50,000 nt of DNA from Owenia fusiformis (taxonomy: Eukaryota; Annelida; Polychaeta; Sabellida; Oweniidae), in contig CAIIXF020000020.1 of NCBI GenBank assembly GCA_903813345.2, forward strand, positions 1 to 50,000, given 5' to 3'. The notes under the pieces were generated by a model that saw only the letters and a program-made list of their open reading frames with translations, was not told where the DNA came from and ran no database searches. Each line of letters starts with the position of its first letter. The stretch's first letter is position 1. A program made the translations under genes and the position numbers. Positions 1 through 10,449 of this stretch are shown here, in pieces.

Positions 1-449
1 CAATTTTTTAATGATTTCTTTTTTATCGTGAACTTTAAATGGAAAGTTCATGTATTGAGAGCATTGAAAGTCCTTAATTATTTTTTATGAGTGGCACATT
101 GAAATCCCTCCTTAACATGAATATTTGTTTTGTAATTGTCCTCCACTATATTATACAGTAGTTTTTTCCACAAGATGGTGCAAAATTCTCATTTTCACAA
201 TTCTGACAAAAGTGTGCCAAATTGTTTAATTATTCTCGTTTATGAATGGGTTAAAGTCTGATTTCGAAATATCATGTGGATAAATCACCAATTTGTACTC
301 AAAATTCTAATATGTCATCAAAAAGAACAAAATTTCGTCCCTCTGAAAATCTCATAAGATCTCGTTAAAACTTCAACAATATTTCGAAGCTTTATAGCAA
401 AGTCTCAATCCAAGGAGAGAGTACAATATATTTCTTTTATCTGCTACAG
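1..449. other. Intron sequence, 5' edge of window
   Basis: AT-rich and without a recognisable exon. A word near 174-230 (ggtgcaaaattctcat) recurs at 1840 and, more degenerate, at 8190, suggesting a decayed dispersed repeat. Confidence 0.5.
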
Positions 450-564
450 GTCTGTGGAACTGTTCTACAGTGTGCCAGCCATACATGCGAAGAAATATGT
501 CACAGTGGCAAATGTGGGCCATGCCCACGATCCGGTGAACGAACTTGCCCCTGTGGAAAAGCAA
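450..564 (+). CDS. NFXL1: NFXL1-like exon a
   Basis: The first exon visible in the window. The acceptor is ctgctacag and the donor gtaaga. Reading from the first base it encodes a typical NF-X1 repeat ([18 protein letters not shown]) and then a second Cys cluster (CPCGK). It ends one base into a codon. Earlier exons are outside the window. Confidence 0.87.
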
Positions 565-3500
565 GTAAGAATTTTGTTGTAGCTTAACTCATGGCATATA
601 TACATCAATTTTATGAAATGAAAATAACTGAAAGGGATGATGGAAAAGTGAAATTTTCTTTATGTCACACCTTTATTACTTCCTGCCCCAACACAAAATT
701 TGTTCCATTTTTATAGTTGGAAAGAAACATGAAAAAACTTTTGATAATTGTATTCTACATTGGTATGAAGTTTGCAAAATAAAATTAGCTTTCAATTATT
801 GAATGACCTCTATGTAGCTTTTATAGTTAAAGAAGTATTAATAAACTTTCAGAATACAACATTGAATGTGGTTTTCAATTAAGGAACTCGCGGGTTCTAT
901 TTTTTAAACTTATTTTTGTAATTTGGAGGTGCTGCATTAAAAGATTTATCTCATTCTTTGAAGGGGGGATGTTTAACATATATTAGAATTTGAATGGCCT
1001 TTAATGTGGAAATGTGAAATCCCAAAATTAATAAAATGACTTTACAGATTTTCTTTTATTTCAGAGGCAAATCTGCCCTGTACTGAAGACATTCCAACAT
1101 GTGGGGACACATGTGAGAAAGAATTAGAGTGCAAAATACATATGTGTTCAGAAAGGTAAAGAATGATACAATGGAATCATGAGCTAAAAATGAGACCATT
1201 GGCTAATTATGAATGAGGGGGATTAAAAACTGAAACTATTGCCAAATTATGAATGAGGGGGATTAAAAACTGAAACTATTGCCTAATTATGAATGAGAGG
1301 GATTTAAAAAAATGAGACCATTGGCTAATTATTAATGAGGGTTATTAAAAAGTGAGAATTTTGATTAATTATGAAAGAGGGATCGGGAGAATCATAAGTG
1401 TCTAGAGTTAACTAGCCAAAATGATGAATCACAAAATGTCATCAGAAAAAAATCTCAATTTCGATTTTGTTCGCAATTTGACTATTTGGCTTTCTTTAGA
1501 AAACATCAAAACTGAAAAAAATTGATAGAGATGTTGCCCTTTTTATCAGAGTTCAGGCTCAGAGGTAAAGTCACATCATTTCAAATCAAAATACGACAAG
1601 CAATACGTATTACATGTATGTTCATCAAGAAGATATGAGATCTGTTTCCTTTCATTTATTTATTTTATACTATAGAAAAATTGCATAAAATTGATGATAA
1701 CAACAATTATACATATTATTTATTTCATGAGTTGTTATATAAAATCTCATTTGGAATAATGAATACATTTTTCCTGTCATTAATTTCATATCTCAAAAGA
1801 AGTGAATCACGGTGTTCTCCACAGAACTTTTTCTCAAGTGGGTGCAAAATTCTCATTATCACTATTTGGTCTAAAAATTTTCATTGTCACTAAATTGGTC
1901 CAAAATTAGTCAAAATTTGCCTATTTTTCATGGTTTTCTCATTTTCAAGTGGGTGCAAATGGATTTTCAGATGGGTGCAACAGCAAGCCTGTTTTTAAAA
2001 TCTCAGGTGGGTGCTGCGCCCACTTGCTTTAATGCTGGGGAGATCACTGGTCATTTGTTTTTAAGGTTGATCCAATGCGTGACAATGCTTTATTAGTAGA
2101 TTTGACGGTTTTGTCTGATTGGCATTTCTGTTGTGTATGATGTTACAAGAATCTGTGTATATGTATATTCAAGATTATATTCACAAAATATTTAACAAGG
2201 GTTTCATATTTGATGACAAATATTCCGCTGATTATTGGCACCCTCTATTGGCAACACATAGAAGATTTACACTGTACAAAATAGTAGTACATAGAATTAT
2301 TACTTGGAACATATGGTTACATATTCTACAATTTCAGATGTCACACAGGACCATGTGGTCAGTGTCGTCAACTTTGCATGAAGAAATGTCGCTGTGGACA
2401 ACGTTCCAAGGAGATCCCATGCTACAAAGAGTACCTCTGCGAGACAAAGTGTACACGAATGAAGGATTGCGGCAAACATCAGTGTAGACGCAAGGTATGA
2501 GAATACCCAGAAGCCCATTTTTCAAAGAATTGTGGGATGTTAACATGTAATTGCACTAGAATTCTGTAAAAAGTCTGAAAATTGTTTTGATACTGGAGAG
2601 GAATAACATTTTATGATTCTATGCATGATGTAGGTTGACCTTTTGAAATTTATAGAAAATTATGTTCTATGGAAGTATACTAACTATTTGGGCTACATCT
2701 TTACCTCGCTAATTATAGTCGCCTAGCTCCTAGTTTTTTGATCCTGGCTACAAATCCGATTGTCAAAATATTTTTTGATGCCACTAATTCCAGTGTTGCG
2801 ATAAGAATTGTCCATCGTGTGAGCAAGAGTGCGGGAAAACTCTGGGTTGTCGCAACCACAAATGTTCTAGTCGCTGTCACACGGGGCCTTGTTATCCCTG
2901 TCCTCTAACAGTCCCTGTCACTTGTAACTGTGGGGCGACTAAAGTCATTGTGCCATGTGGCCGTGACAAAGTTACACGCCCACCCAGATGTAAACTGCCA
3001 TGCAAGTAAGTATATCTCTATCTATCCTTGGTGTGTTAAACAATGATTTTTATAAATACGTTTGTTTTTATTTTATTATTGTGTTACATCCATTTATAAA
3101 CTTTAATTTAGCTACAATCTGAATAGTTTGCTTATAAAAGAGGTTGTGTAAAGACATCTGCATTTTTTGCGTTGAAGCAAAATGTGTTGAATTATAATAT
3201 ATCATGCTCTTTACAATTATGAATGCACATCTGTTACAACCTGTCTTAAATCCTTTATGTCACTGATACTGGCTTGGCCGGTGTTCACATTTTACTTTTT
3301 TTAACATGGAATTTATGTGAATTCAGATTTCATAAAGATAGGATTGGAAAAAAGCATTTGCATTAAGAGATGATATGATTAATGACTGGTGTTTGGATAA
3401 ACAGATTTCATGTTTTACAGCTTGTGAAAAAAAAATACTTGAAATTCTGTTTATTAGTATTAATTGCCACAGATTGTATTTCTTTTTATTTCAGAAAACA

Positions 3501-6500
3501 TCAAAAATAAATATAATCTGTGACAAGGAATACTAATGAACGGAATTAAAATTACCAGACTATGAACTTATTTCATAATGTAATATTTGAAATTGTATAT
3601 TCCAGAATTCCACCTGATTGCCATCATCCCACCAGAATTGAACATAGATGTCACTTCAATAGGTGCCCACCATGCCGCCAGGTTTGCGGGAAAAATCATG
3701 AAAAATGTTCCCATACTTGCCCTGCCATATGCCATAGTGCTGTGCTTACTAAGGTCCAACAAGGAAAGGTATGATAAATCATGAATTTACATGGAGAAAA
3801 TAGACATTGATAGACAGAAAGAAAATAAACATAAATTATAATTTTTTAAAATTATTTTATAGGATTTATTTGTACCGATGCAGTGATGCCCTATAAAGGC
3901 TAAACGTACATCCAACAATAAAATATTACAATATTTCTTGACAGTTTAGTTATTATGAGATATATGACCCAAAACTTGGAGGAAGTATGAACAATTAATC
4001 CTATAGTAGTATTTGCATTGTAATTATTGTTTTAACATTGATTTTCTATGGCTCTTAGACTTATATTCATCGTGATTGTAAAACAATATGTCCTCTTACA
4101 AGCATTTCTACAAATAATTTTAGACAAAGTTTCCTTGGGAGGCTCGGCCTGAGGTCAAACTTGAACAAAAGAACTTTGAGTGCCCTCCGTGTCTGGTTCC
4201 TGTACCAGTGACATGCTTGGGTGAACATGAGGTGAGTATCATTTTGTCATTATGATTCCGTGTGGCCAATTATTATTTCATTGCTATTCCATGTAAGAAT
4301 GGAAATGGTAAATGAGAGCTCACTTTATGACTGCCAATCTTAGGTTCTTTGGGACAATTTGGGATCTTTATATGTATTTTGTATATCAGCACATAAAGTA
4401 GTCCAACATATGTAATATGGAATATCCTAAGAATAGCTGACACAGGCAAAATAACTCCCTGCCTGCAGAATTAGCTAAGACAGCTCATTTTGTACAGAAA
4501 AACTCCCTGCAGAATTAGCCAAGACTGCTCATTTTGTAAAGAATTAGTGCCTATAGGTTAATGCTAATGAAGATAATATGTTGCAAGAATTTCACATTGA
4601 TGATTTGAATGCAGATTCGAGACTCAGGTGTTTTTGTATATTTATATATTCCAGACAGTAAACATTCCATGTTGGATCCGGGAAGTTGGACTGCTAGGGA
4701 ACAGTCATGTGGCAGAGAGTGTAAAAGATTACTACCATGTGGGAACCATACAAAACAATTATACATGTATTTCTGTATATTTCAGACAGTAAACATTCCA
4801 TGTTGGACTGCTAGGGTACAGTCATGTGGTAGAGAGTGTAAAAGGTTACTACGATGTGGGAACCATACAAAACAATTATACATGTATTTCTGTATATTTC
4901 AGACAGTAAACATTCCATGTTGGACTGCTAGGGTACAGTCATGTGGTAGAGAGTGTAAAAGGTTACTACCATGTGGGAACCATACAAAACATTTATTCAT
5001 GTATTTCTGTATATTTCAGACAGTAAACATTCCATGTTGGACTGCTAGGGTACAGTCATGTGGTAGAGAGTGTAAAAGGTTACTACCACGTGGGAACCAT
5101 ACAAAACATTTATTCATGTATTTCTGTATATTTCAGACAGTAAACATTCCATGTTGGACTGCTAGGGTACAGTCATGTGGTAGAGAGTGTAAAAGGTTAC
5201 TACCATGTGGGAACCATACGTGCAGCTTAGAATGTCATAAGGTTACACAGGCTATATCCTCTGATCAGGTTAGTTGTCTCCTAAGAACAATTAGAATAAA
5301 CTAGGATTATATGTCTAGTCATTTGTTGCACCTTATCTTTGAATTTCAGTCTTCATCCCTAAGAATATGTGTACCAGCTTGGTATACATGAATATGGATA
5401 GAAAACCTAAGTTTAAAAAGTAACATCTGAAAAATGAATTAAGTTCTTTGATACCCTTCCTAGTTGATTATTGGTGACACTTGTGGAAAACGAAATAAAA
5501 CACACAAAACATTAAGATGAGTCAAAAAAGTAACAAGTGTTCTCTTCCAAACTTATAATCTGTGATGGATTTTTCAGGCTGGCACAAACTGTTCCCAGTG
5601 TGAGGAGCCATGTGAGAAAGCGAGGGCAAAAGGATGCTCCCATCCATGTGTTCTGGCTTGTCATCCAGATGAATGTCCTTCCTGTAAGTATCTTTATCTT
5701 GTACTGCTGTTCAAGTTGAGATAGTAAAGTTTAAAATGGCTAGTATCTCGGATTCTGATTGCTGATTTATATATTACACTTTGCTTTGAGCAAATTTTGA
5801 CAATATTCTACAAGAGTATATGGCTTATAATAAGAACCTCTATTATTCCAAATGCGTTTATATTGGTTTTGCCACATAGCCATAAAAGCATACATTTAGG
5901 ATAGTAAAATGTACTAATGTATCTACATTAAACATGTTGGTTTAATTCTCATTTCAGGCAAACAGATGATCCGAATGCGATGTCACTGCCAGCTAGTTGT
6001 CCAGTATGTGGAGTGTTATAAATGGACCAGGGCAGGGCAGAGAGAGAAAGATCACTTGAAGGCTTGTCCTAGTCAATGTCCAAAGATGGTAAGGTTTCAA
6101 CTTGATTTGTAAAGGAATAAAAATCATATGATATGTGAAACACAATTTGTTCTGGTCATTGTTAAGACCAAAATCAATGGACAGATTAAAATAGGTGTGA
6201 CATCATGTAGTATATTGGAATATGGAATTATGAGAACATGATAGAGGAACATTTTAAAGCTTTTATTAAGCCAATGGATATTAAATCCACCTGATGCACA
6301 GTTTGTATCCTTCACCTGTTCGCATCGAACATTTTTCATTGGTTAACTGACAAGCTCCTTCCTGTAAGATATTTTATGATTGACTGATTGAGTGATATAA
6401 TTTAAAGTGATGACATACTGTTATAGTCTCCAACTTTTTTCTGGATGCTGGTCAGTTTTCAGCAGTTTGCATTCAGTTTGCATTATGTAACAAATGGCAG

Positions 6501-7737
6501 GTGGAAACATTTTGCATGTTAATGCCTTGTTTTTATATTTGTATAATGCTCATTCATGTAGAAATCCTCACTTGGATTGTAGGATGTCCTCTGTATATCC
6601 CATTACTATGAATAGTTTGTTCATTTGCAGCTGAGGTGTGGCCATCAGTGCACAGCCATTTGTCCTGATACTGTTAATGAGTTTGTGTTCAATTGCAGCT
6701 GAGGTGTGGCCATCAGTGCACAGCCATTTGTCCTGACACTGTTAATAAGTTTGTGTTCAATTGCAGCTGAAGTGTGGCCATCAATGCACAGCCATTTGTC
6801 ATCCTGGGAGTTGCCCAGGGGCAGAGACTTGCACTAAAAAGATGACAGTGAAATGTCCTTGTAAATTCATCAAGAAAGAGTTCCCATGTCATGAGGTCAT
6901 CAAGAAGAAGATAGTGCTACAGTGTGATGAAGTTTGTAAGATGACAAGAGAAAAACAGCGTCAGGTTTGTAAAACTAATCGAGGAAATACTTTTGAAGTA
7001 GAAAATGTAATGTGATGCTGGTGATATAATTACAATTATAAAACCTTTATGAGGAACACCTCTTGCAAATTAACAAAGCTCTGTGGAAACACTTGAAAAA
7101 GTATAGGTTGCCCCAGGCATGTTTTACTGAAGATCATAAGGAAACATTTATTACACACTGTTTAGATTCTGAAAATTTTGTTCTGAAAATTACTCTCATT
7201 TATCGCCCAGTTGTATTTTTCCATATTTTCTTTGTGAACATATATTGATTCTCAGTAATTATCTATCATAACTTCCCCATATCTGAATATGAATATATAG
7301 AATACATTGAAACAAAATAATTATCCCCCGGCCCCTTTATTAATCTGCAATAGGTTGAACATGTGTCATTAAGATTTGAGGACACATTGTTAAAGTCACT
7401 GCTTTTTTGTGAACATGATCTGTAACAATTGTTACACTTTTGTGATTGCACCCATGTGTTATTAAATATTAATGCATCATTGTATTTACGCTTTTAACAT
7501 TCCATATTTCAGTCCAAGGATGACAAGGACAAACAGAAACAGGAAGAAGATCTAAAACGTCAACAGGAAGAGCTGGAGGAATTTGAAAGGAAATTAAAGA
7601 AGCCAAAAAGAAAACCTCGTAAACAGCGTGTAGTTGAGGAGGAACCTTCCTTTATTCAAAGATTCTGGAAAGTTGGACTTTCAATCCTGGTGCTATTGGT
7701 TGCAATCATAACATATCTCATAATTTATGCTATGTAG
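450..7737 (+). CDS. NFXL1: NFXL1-like NF-X1-type zinc finger protein, 3' part of gene (11 exons)
   Basis: The 3' part of a gene for an NF-X1-type zinc finger protein. The exons I chain are 450-564, 1065-1155, 2338-2494, 2794-3005, 3606-3768, 4124-4231, 5137-5268, 5578-5683, 5958-6088, 6767-6964 and 7513-7737. All have GT-AG junctions, and the phases join without a break into 1638 nt (545 residues plus stop). The product has about eight Cys/His repeats of the NF-X1 pattern (C-x-H-x-C-x3-C-H-x-G-x-C-x2-C, for example [18 protein letters not shown]), then a charged Lys/Glu coiled coil and one hydrophobic segment ending at the stop. Repeats plus coiled coil plus C-terminal membrane anchor distinguish NFXL1 from NFX1, which has an R3H domain. 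Family members are about 900 residues, so roughly 60% is here; the RING-like N-terminal part is off the left edge. The family is thought to act in transcriptional regulation, but the terminal anchor implies membrane attachment. Two exons carry tandemly duplicated acceptors. Confidence 0.9.
1065..1155 (+). CDS. NFXL1: NFXL1-like exon b
   Basis: Acceptor ttatttcag and donor gtaaag. It enters in phase 1 and leaves in phase 2, encoding [20 protein letters not shown] and the first half of a C-x-H-x-C repeat that exon c completes (split Arg codon). Cys spacing and phase both support it. Confidence 0.88.
1171..1385. repeat. 40-bp tandem repeat in NFXL1 intron
   Basis: About five copies of a 40-bp unit containing GAATGAGGGGGATTAAAAAC. 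The phrase starts at 1211, 1251 and 1291, with degenerate outer copies. Confidence 0.85.
1811..2055. mobile_element. Decayed dispersed repeat with imperfect inverted ends
   Basis: The left end reads GGTGTTCTCCACAG. The right end read in reverse is AGTGATCTCCCCAG, an imperfect inverted pair. The interior repeats 'gtgggtgcaa'. A related copy at about 8183-8325 also ends in gctggggagatcactg. I could not settle a target duplication, so the superfamily is unassigned. The rest of the intron 1156-2337 shows nothing else. Confidence 0.5.
2338..2494 (+). CDS. NFXL1: NFXL1-like exon c
   Basis: Acceptor acaatttcag and donor gtatga. It encodes [20 protein letters not shown], then a second Cys cluster ending in CGKHQCRRK. 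It completes the finger begun in exon b and leaves in phase 0. Confidence 0.9.
2794..3005 (+). CDS. NFXL1: NFXL1-like exon d
   Basis: Acceptor taattccag and donor gtaagt. It encodes [19 protein letters not shown], then [18 protein letters not shown] and [16 protein letters not shown]. This is the clearest NF-X1 finger in the window. It ends two bases into a Lys codon. Confidence 0.92.
3006..3605. other. NFXL1 introns 3006-3605 and neighbours, no features seen
   Basis: This intron, and those at 565-1064, 3769-4123, 4232-4654 and 6965-7512, are AT-rich. I saw no exon, RNA gene or transposon ends in them. Confidence 0.5.
3606..3768 (+). CDS. NFXL1: NFXL1-like exon e
   Basis: Acceptor gtatattccag and donor gtatga. 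It encodes [20 protein letters not shown], then [20 protein letters not shown] and CH, another NF-X1 finger, and closes in phase 0 after VQQGK. The phase joins exon d exactly. Confidence 0.9.
4124..4231 (+). CDS. NFXL1: NFXL1-like exon f
   Basis: Acceptor aattttag and donor gtgagt, exactly 36 codons. It encodes a linker with a single CPPC motif and CLGEHE. It is less Cys-rich than its neighbours, but the phase and splice sites agree. Confidence 0.82.
4655..5268 (+). repeat. Five-copy tandem duplication of a splice acceptor plus exon 5' part (117-bp unit)
   Basis: Copies begin at 4655, 4786, 4903, 5020 and 5137. Units 2-5 are exactly 117 bp apart; copy 1 is 131 bp because of a 14-bp insertion near 4675. 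Each unit holds an acceptor (tatatttcag), the first ~80 nt of the exon and about 34 nt of intron-like sequence. Only the last copy continues into the rest of the exon and a donor. Because 117 is 3 x 39, acceptors 2-5 all keep the NFXL1 frame. Acceptor 1 would shift it and meet a TAA at 4790. Confidence 0.95.
5137..5268 (+). CDS. NFXL1: NFXL1-like exon g (last copy of the duplicated exon)
   Basis: I chose the fifth acceptor because it gives a family-like exon of 44 codons with the Cys ladder [20 protein letters not shown], then [12 protein letters not shown]. The donor is gttagt and both phases are 0. Splicing at acceptors 2, 3 or 4 instead would add 39, 78 or 117 residues in frame, including a hydrophobic stretch (FMYFCIF) read from former intron. 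Which is used cannot be told from sequence. Confidence 0.82.
5578..5683 (+). CDS. NFXL1: NFXL1-like exon h
   Basis: Acceptor atttttcag and donor gtaagt. It encodes [20 protein letters not shown], then [12 protein letters not shown], an NF-X1 finger completed by the split Cys codon shared with exon i. Confidence 0.9.
5958..6088 (+). CDS. NFXL1: NFXL1-like exon i
   Basis: Acceptor ctcatttcag and donor gtaagg. It encodes [20 protein letters not shown] and a Cys-x-Gln-Cys end (ACPSQCPKM), closing in phase 0. Confidence 0.88.
6408..6530. repeat. Dispersed repeat, copy 1
   Basis: Shares an ordered series of words (tgatgacata, tctccaac, tttttctggatg, gtaacaaatg/gcaacaaatg, attttgcatgtt, tgccttg) with 26577-26695 in STARD10 intron 4, in the same orientation. 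The family is unknown. Confidence 0.6.
6631..6810 (+). repeat. Three-copy tandem duplication of a splice acceptor plus exon 5' end (68-bp unit)
   Basis: Copies begin at 6631, 6699 and 6767, each preceded by an acceptor (tttgcag or attgcag). Each of the first two holds about 34 nt of exon-like sequence (encoding [11 protein letters not shown]) and then about 34 nt of intron with a new acceptor. The unit is not a multiple of three. Use of copy 1 or 2 runs into TGA at the next junction (6700-6702 for copy 1). Only the third acceptor opens a full exon. Confidence 0.95.
6767..6964 (+). CDS. NFXL1: NFXL1-like exon j
   Basis: Acceptor ttcaattgcag and a weak donor gtttgt. Its 66 codons contain the last NF-X1 finger ([20 protein letters not shown]), then [14 protein letters not shown] and [14 protein letters not shown]. 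Two upstream decoy copies of its acceptor and 5' end are described separately. Confidence 0.9.
7513..7737 (+). CDS. NFXL1: NFXL1-like last exon (coiled coil and tail anchor)
   Basis: Acceptor atatttcag; ends at TAG 7735-7737. About 45 residues of highly charged Lys/Glu/Gln sequence likely form a coiled coil ([20 protein letters not shown]). An acidic patch follows, then [20 protein letters not shown], one transmembrane span at the extreme C-terminus. This ending is characteristic of NFXL1 and suggests a tail-anchored membrane protein. Confidence 0.92.
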   Translation, partial: SKDDKDKQKQEEDLKRQQEELEEFERKLKKPKRKPRKQRVVEEEPSFIQRFWKVGLSILVLLVAIITYLIIYAM

Positions 7738-8773
7738 GTAATCTGAACTCTACAATAGGCGGTTAACACTACTTAAAACATTTCAGAAAATTACTCTCAG
7801 CCTTTCATATGAGAGAAATATAGTATTTTATGAAGGTTTTATTGTTAAATTGTTTTTAAGTCGAGATCTTCCTTTGCTGAAACTAGTCAGTACATTTACA
7901 TTTACTTCCATGTTAAACTCCATTGAGTTCCATGTTAAACTAAGGTTCATTTACATACATAACTTCCATGTTAAAGTGTTAACTAGTATACTGTTAGTCA
8001 TTTGAGTTCCATGTTAAAGTGTTGACTAGTATATTATATTATGTATTTTACTTTCAAGTCTATGAATAACAAGCAGATCTGCCTGTGCTATTATTTAGTG
8101 TTCAGTATCAAATATATATTTTTGTTAGATATGTAGGTCTATGTATGTGATTATTTTTCGTGATCTTTCAAGGTTTTTTTTCTAAGGAGGTGCTAAATCT
8201 TCATTTTACTAATGTTTCATCATGGCAAGGTGAAAGAAGATTTTGAAATAGTGGTGTGTAATTTTCAGATTTTAAACGGGTGACAGTACCTGATTGCTCT
8301 AAGTGCTGGGGAGATCACTGATATTATTTTGTTTGTGGGAAGAATCATGTATGAGTATTTAGGGAGTTTGGTGTTGAGATGGTTAGAAGGGATACTTTGA
8401 CATCCTTAAGGAGTCTCATTGATATTCTCATCTAAGGTTAGGAATAACTAAATTTTATTTTAAACGCAGTATGGGTTTTATATACTCATAGGGATGGTGT
8501 TCAAATTGGAATTAGTTGTGTTATGGTTTAACCCTCCAACCTTCCCAGATAATAACATTGAAAATGGTGATTTGCACTCTCTTCAAAAAACTTTTTTTCA
8601 TTGACAATATCTTCAAGTTAACTATCCTTCTGTAACTATTGACATTTGGACACCATCATCCAAAAGTATTTTCACATCCAGTATTAGTAAAATAATTACT
8701 GTATTTCACTTATTTAAGTACTATATTTACCTTTAATTTTATGTTCAAAGTTTCACCCAAGAAACATTTTCAA

Positions 8774-9692
8774 AATAAATGTGGGATGTAATTTAACAAA
8801 GTTTGATTTCGTTCAATTGCAATTATAACTAATATTATAATTAACTGTGTTATGTATCACTGAAAACCATGTTACCAGAAACAGCAACATATTATAGACA
8901 ATGACAAGTTTACATCAAGCTAATCTTTAATCATTTCCTGAAAAAAATTATGACATTTTGGCCTTTGTGATTCGCAGATGACCTTAAACAGAGTGCTAAA
9001 GAGTCATTTTTCTGTACTGTGTACTCAAAAATATTTGAGAAATACTATTGTCATACGTGTGATAAGGGATATGCTGAAAAATGTGGTTAAAAGCTTTAAT
9101 GTAATTGCACAAAATGTAAAACGTTAGACTATAGATAAGATCTACTATAATTTATTTAATGTAAATAATTATTTTGATGTTTTGAAAGAAATACAACATA
9201 TCAATACAAGAGGAAATAACCCAAAATTCAAAAACGGAACCTATATTTAGATGTTCTTCACATGAAGATGGTTCATTTGAATTTTGGGTCGTTCCTCCTT
9301 TTTATCGAGACTGCGCTATAAAGCAGTTGGTTTACCGAAGAAGAAAATATTTGAATAATATTATGATTTTTAAAATGTGGACTCAATGCTTCTTTGAAAA
9401 TTTTTATAGGATGTATATTTCAAATGCATAGATAAAAGTGTTGAAATATTTTTGGGTTGGGGTGAATGAAGGTTATGTGCTGTATGTGGTGAACAGATTT
9501 GGAATTTATAGTAAAATTTGTGATGTAAACTACATATAATGTAAAACTACAAGTTTGTACAGGGTGAGATTAATATGCTTAAGAATATTCATCCCATAGA
9601 CAGTGTGATCTATAATAAAAAAAACTGGTGCTGTATTTGTAAATCAATAACTATTGGACACCCTGTAACTCACAAAATTTTGATTCAATAAA
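8774..9692 (+). terminator. Candidate NFXL1 polyadenylation signals
   Basis: AATAAA hexamers occur at 8774-8779, 9614-9619 and 9687-9692 downstream of the stop at 7737. Any of them could end the transcript, giving a 3' UTR of about 1-2 kb. No transcript evidence is available. Confidence 0.3.
9209..9300. repeat. Strong ~90-nt hairpin / short palindrome
   Basis: AGGAAATAACCCAAAATTCA near 9211 pairs with TTTGAATTTTGGGTCGTTCC near 9278-9296. GGAACC pairs with GGTTC inside, and the tip holds the dyad TCTTCACATGAAGA. The stem has only a few mismatches. It may be a tiny foldback transposon or, if transcribed, a structured RNA in the probable NFXL1 3' UTR. Confidence 0.75.
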
Positions 9693-9969
9693 ATGAATAG
9701 AATAAAGGTTCCATACATTACCTGATAACATGGGTAGGACATGGGATTTATAGTATCCATAATACTGTGTGAAACTACTATGATTCCTATTAGTCTTCTA
9801 ACTGGGGTTAGACACGGGTGGGAGATTCCTGAGATGGTACACAGAAAAGATGTAATTTACAGTGAACCTACAAAAATAAGTGTATTTGTGAAAAACAGCA
9901 AGCAGATTTTTCTTCATGGTGAAACTTGCCACTGTTGACCTTAAAATCAAAGAGTTGCTTTTAACAATA

Positions 9970-10380
9970 GAAATAAAAAAGGAGCACATAGTATATATAG
10001 GGCCTTTAAAGCTAAAGGAACAAACAGTATATATGTTGCTTTCAAAGGAGCATTCAGTATAAATGAGGCCTATAAAGGAGCACACAGTATATATTGGGTC
10101 TCTGAAGGAGCACACAGTATATACAGGCCCTTTAAAGGAAAACACCTATATGGGAGCACAGAGTATATAGAGGGCCTTTAAAGTAGCACACATATATATG
10201 GGGCCTTTAAAGGAGCATGCAGTATATACAGGCCCTTTAAAGGAACACACCTATATGGGAGCACAGAGTATATAGAGGGCCTTTAAAGTAGCACACATAT
10301 ATATGGGGCCTTTAAAGGAGCACGCAGTATATATGGGGCCTTTAAAGGAGCACACAGTATATATTGGGACTTTAATCTGC
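9970..10380. repeat. Minisatellite downstream of NFXL1
   Basis: About a dozen degenerate copies of a ~30-35 bp unit around CCTTTAAAGGAGCACACAGT, containing the dyad CCTTTAAAGG. A compound block of several units (aacacctatatgggagcacagag onward) is itself repeated near 10141 and 10247. Confidence 0.88.
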
Positions 10381-10449
10381 CAGATCCTACCCATGTAGAG
10401 GCTCTTAACATAAGTATCTGACTCACTGTTGACAGTTGGGAATATGATA

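Noticed and set aside
3470-3540. Possible extra NFXL1 exon after ttatttcag at about 3494
   Set aside because: Early stop codons and no Cys pattern; exons d and e already join in phase without it.
4609-5304. A single 231-codon exon covering the whole 117-bp array
   Set aside because: The frame is open, but its upstream part before the first acceptor is intron without Cys pattern, and copy 1 is out of frame with exon f; treated as a splice-site duplication.
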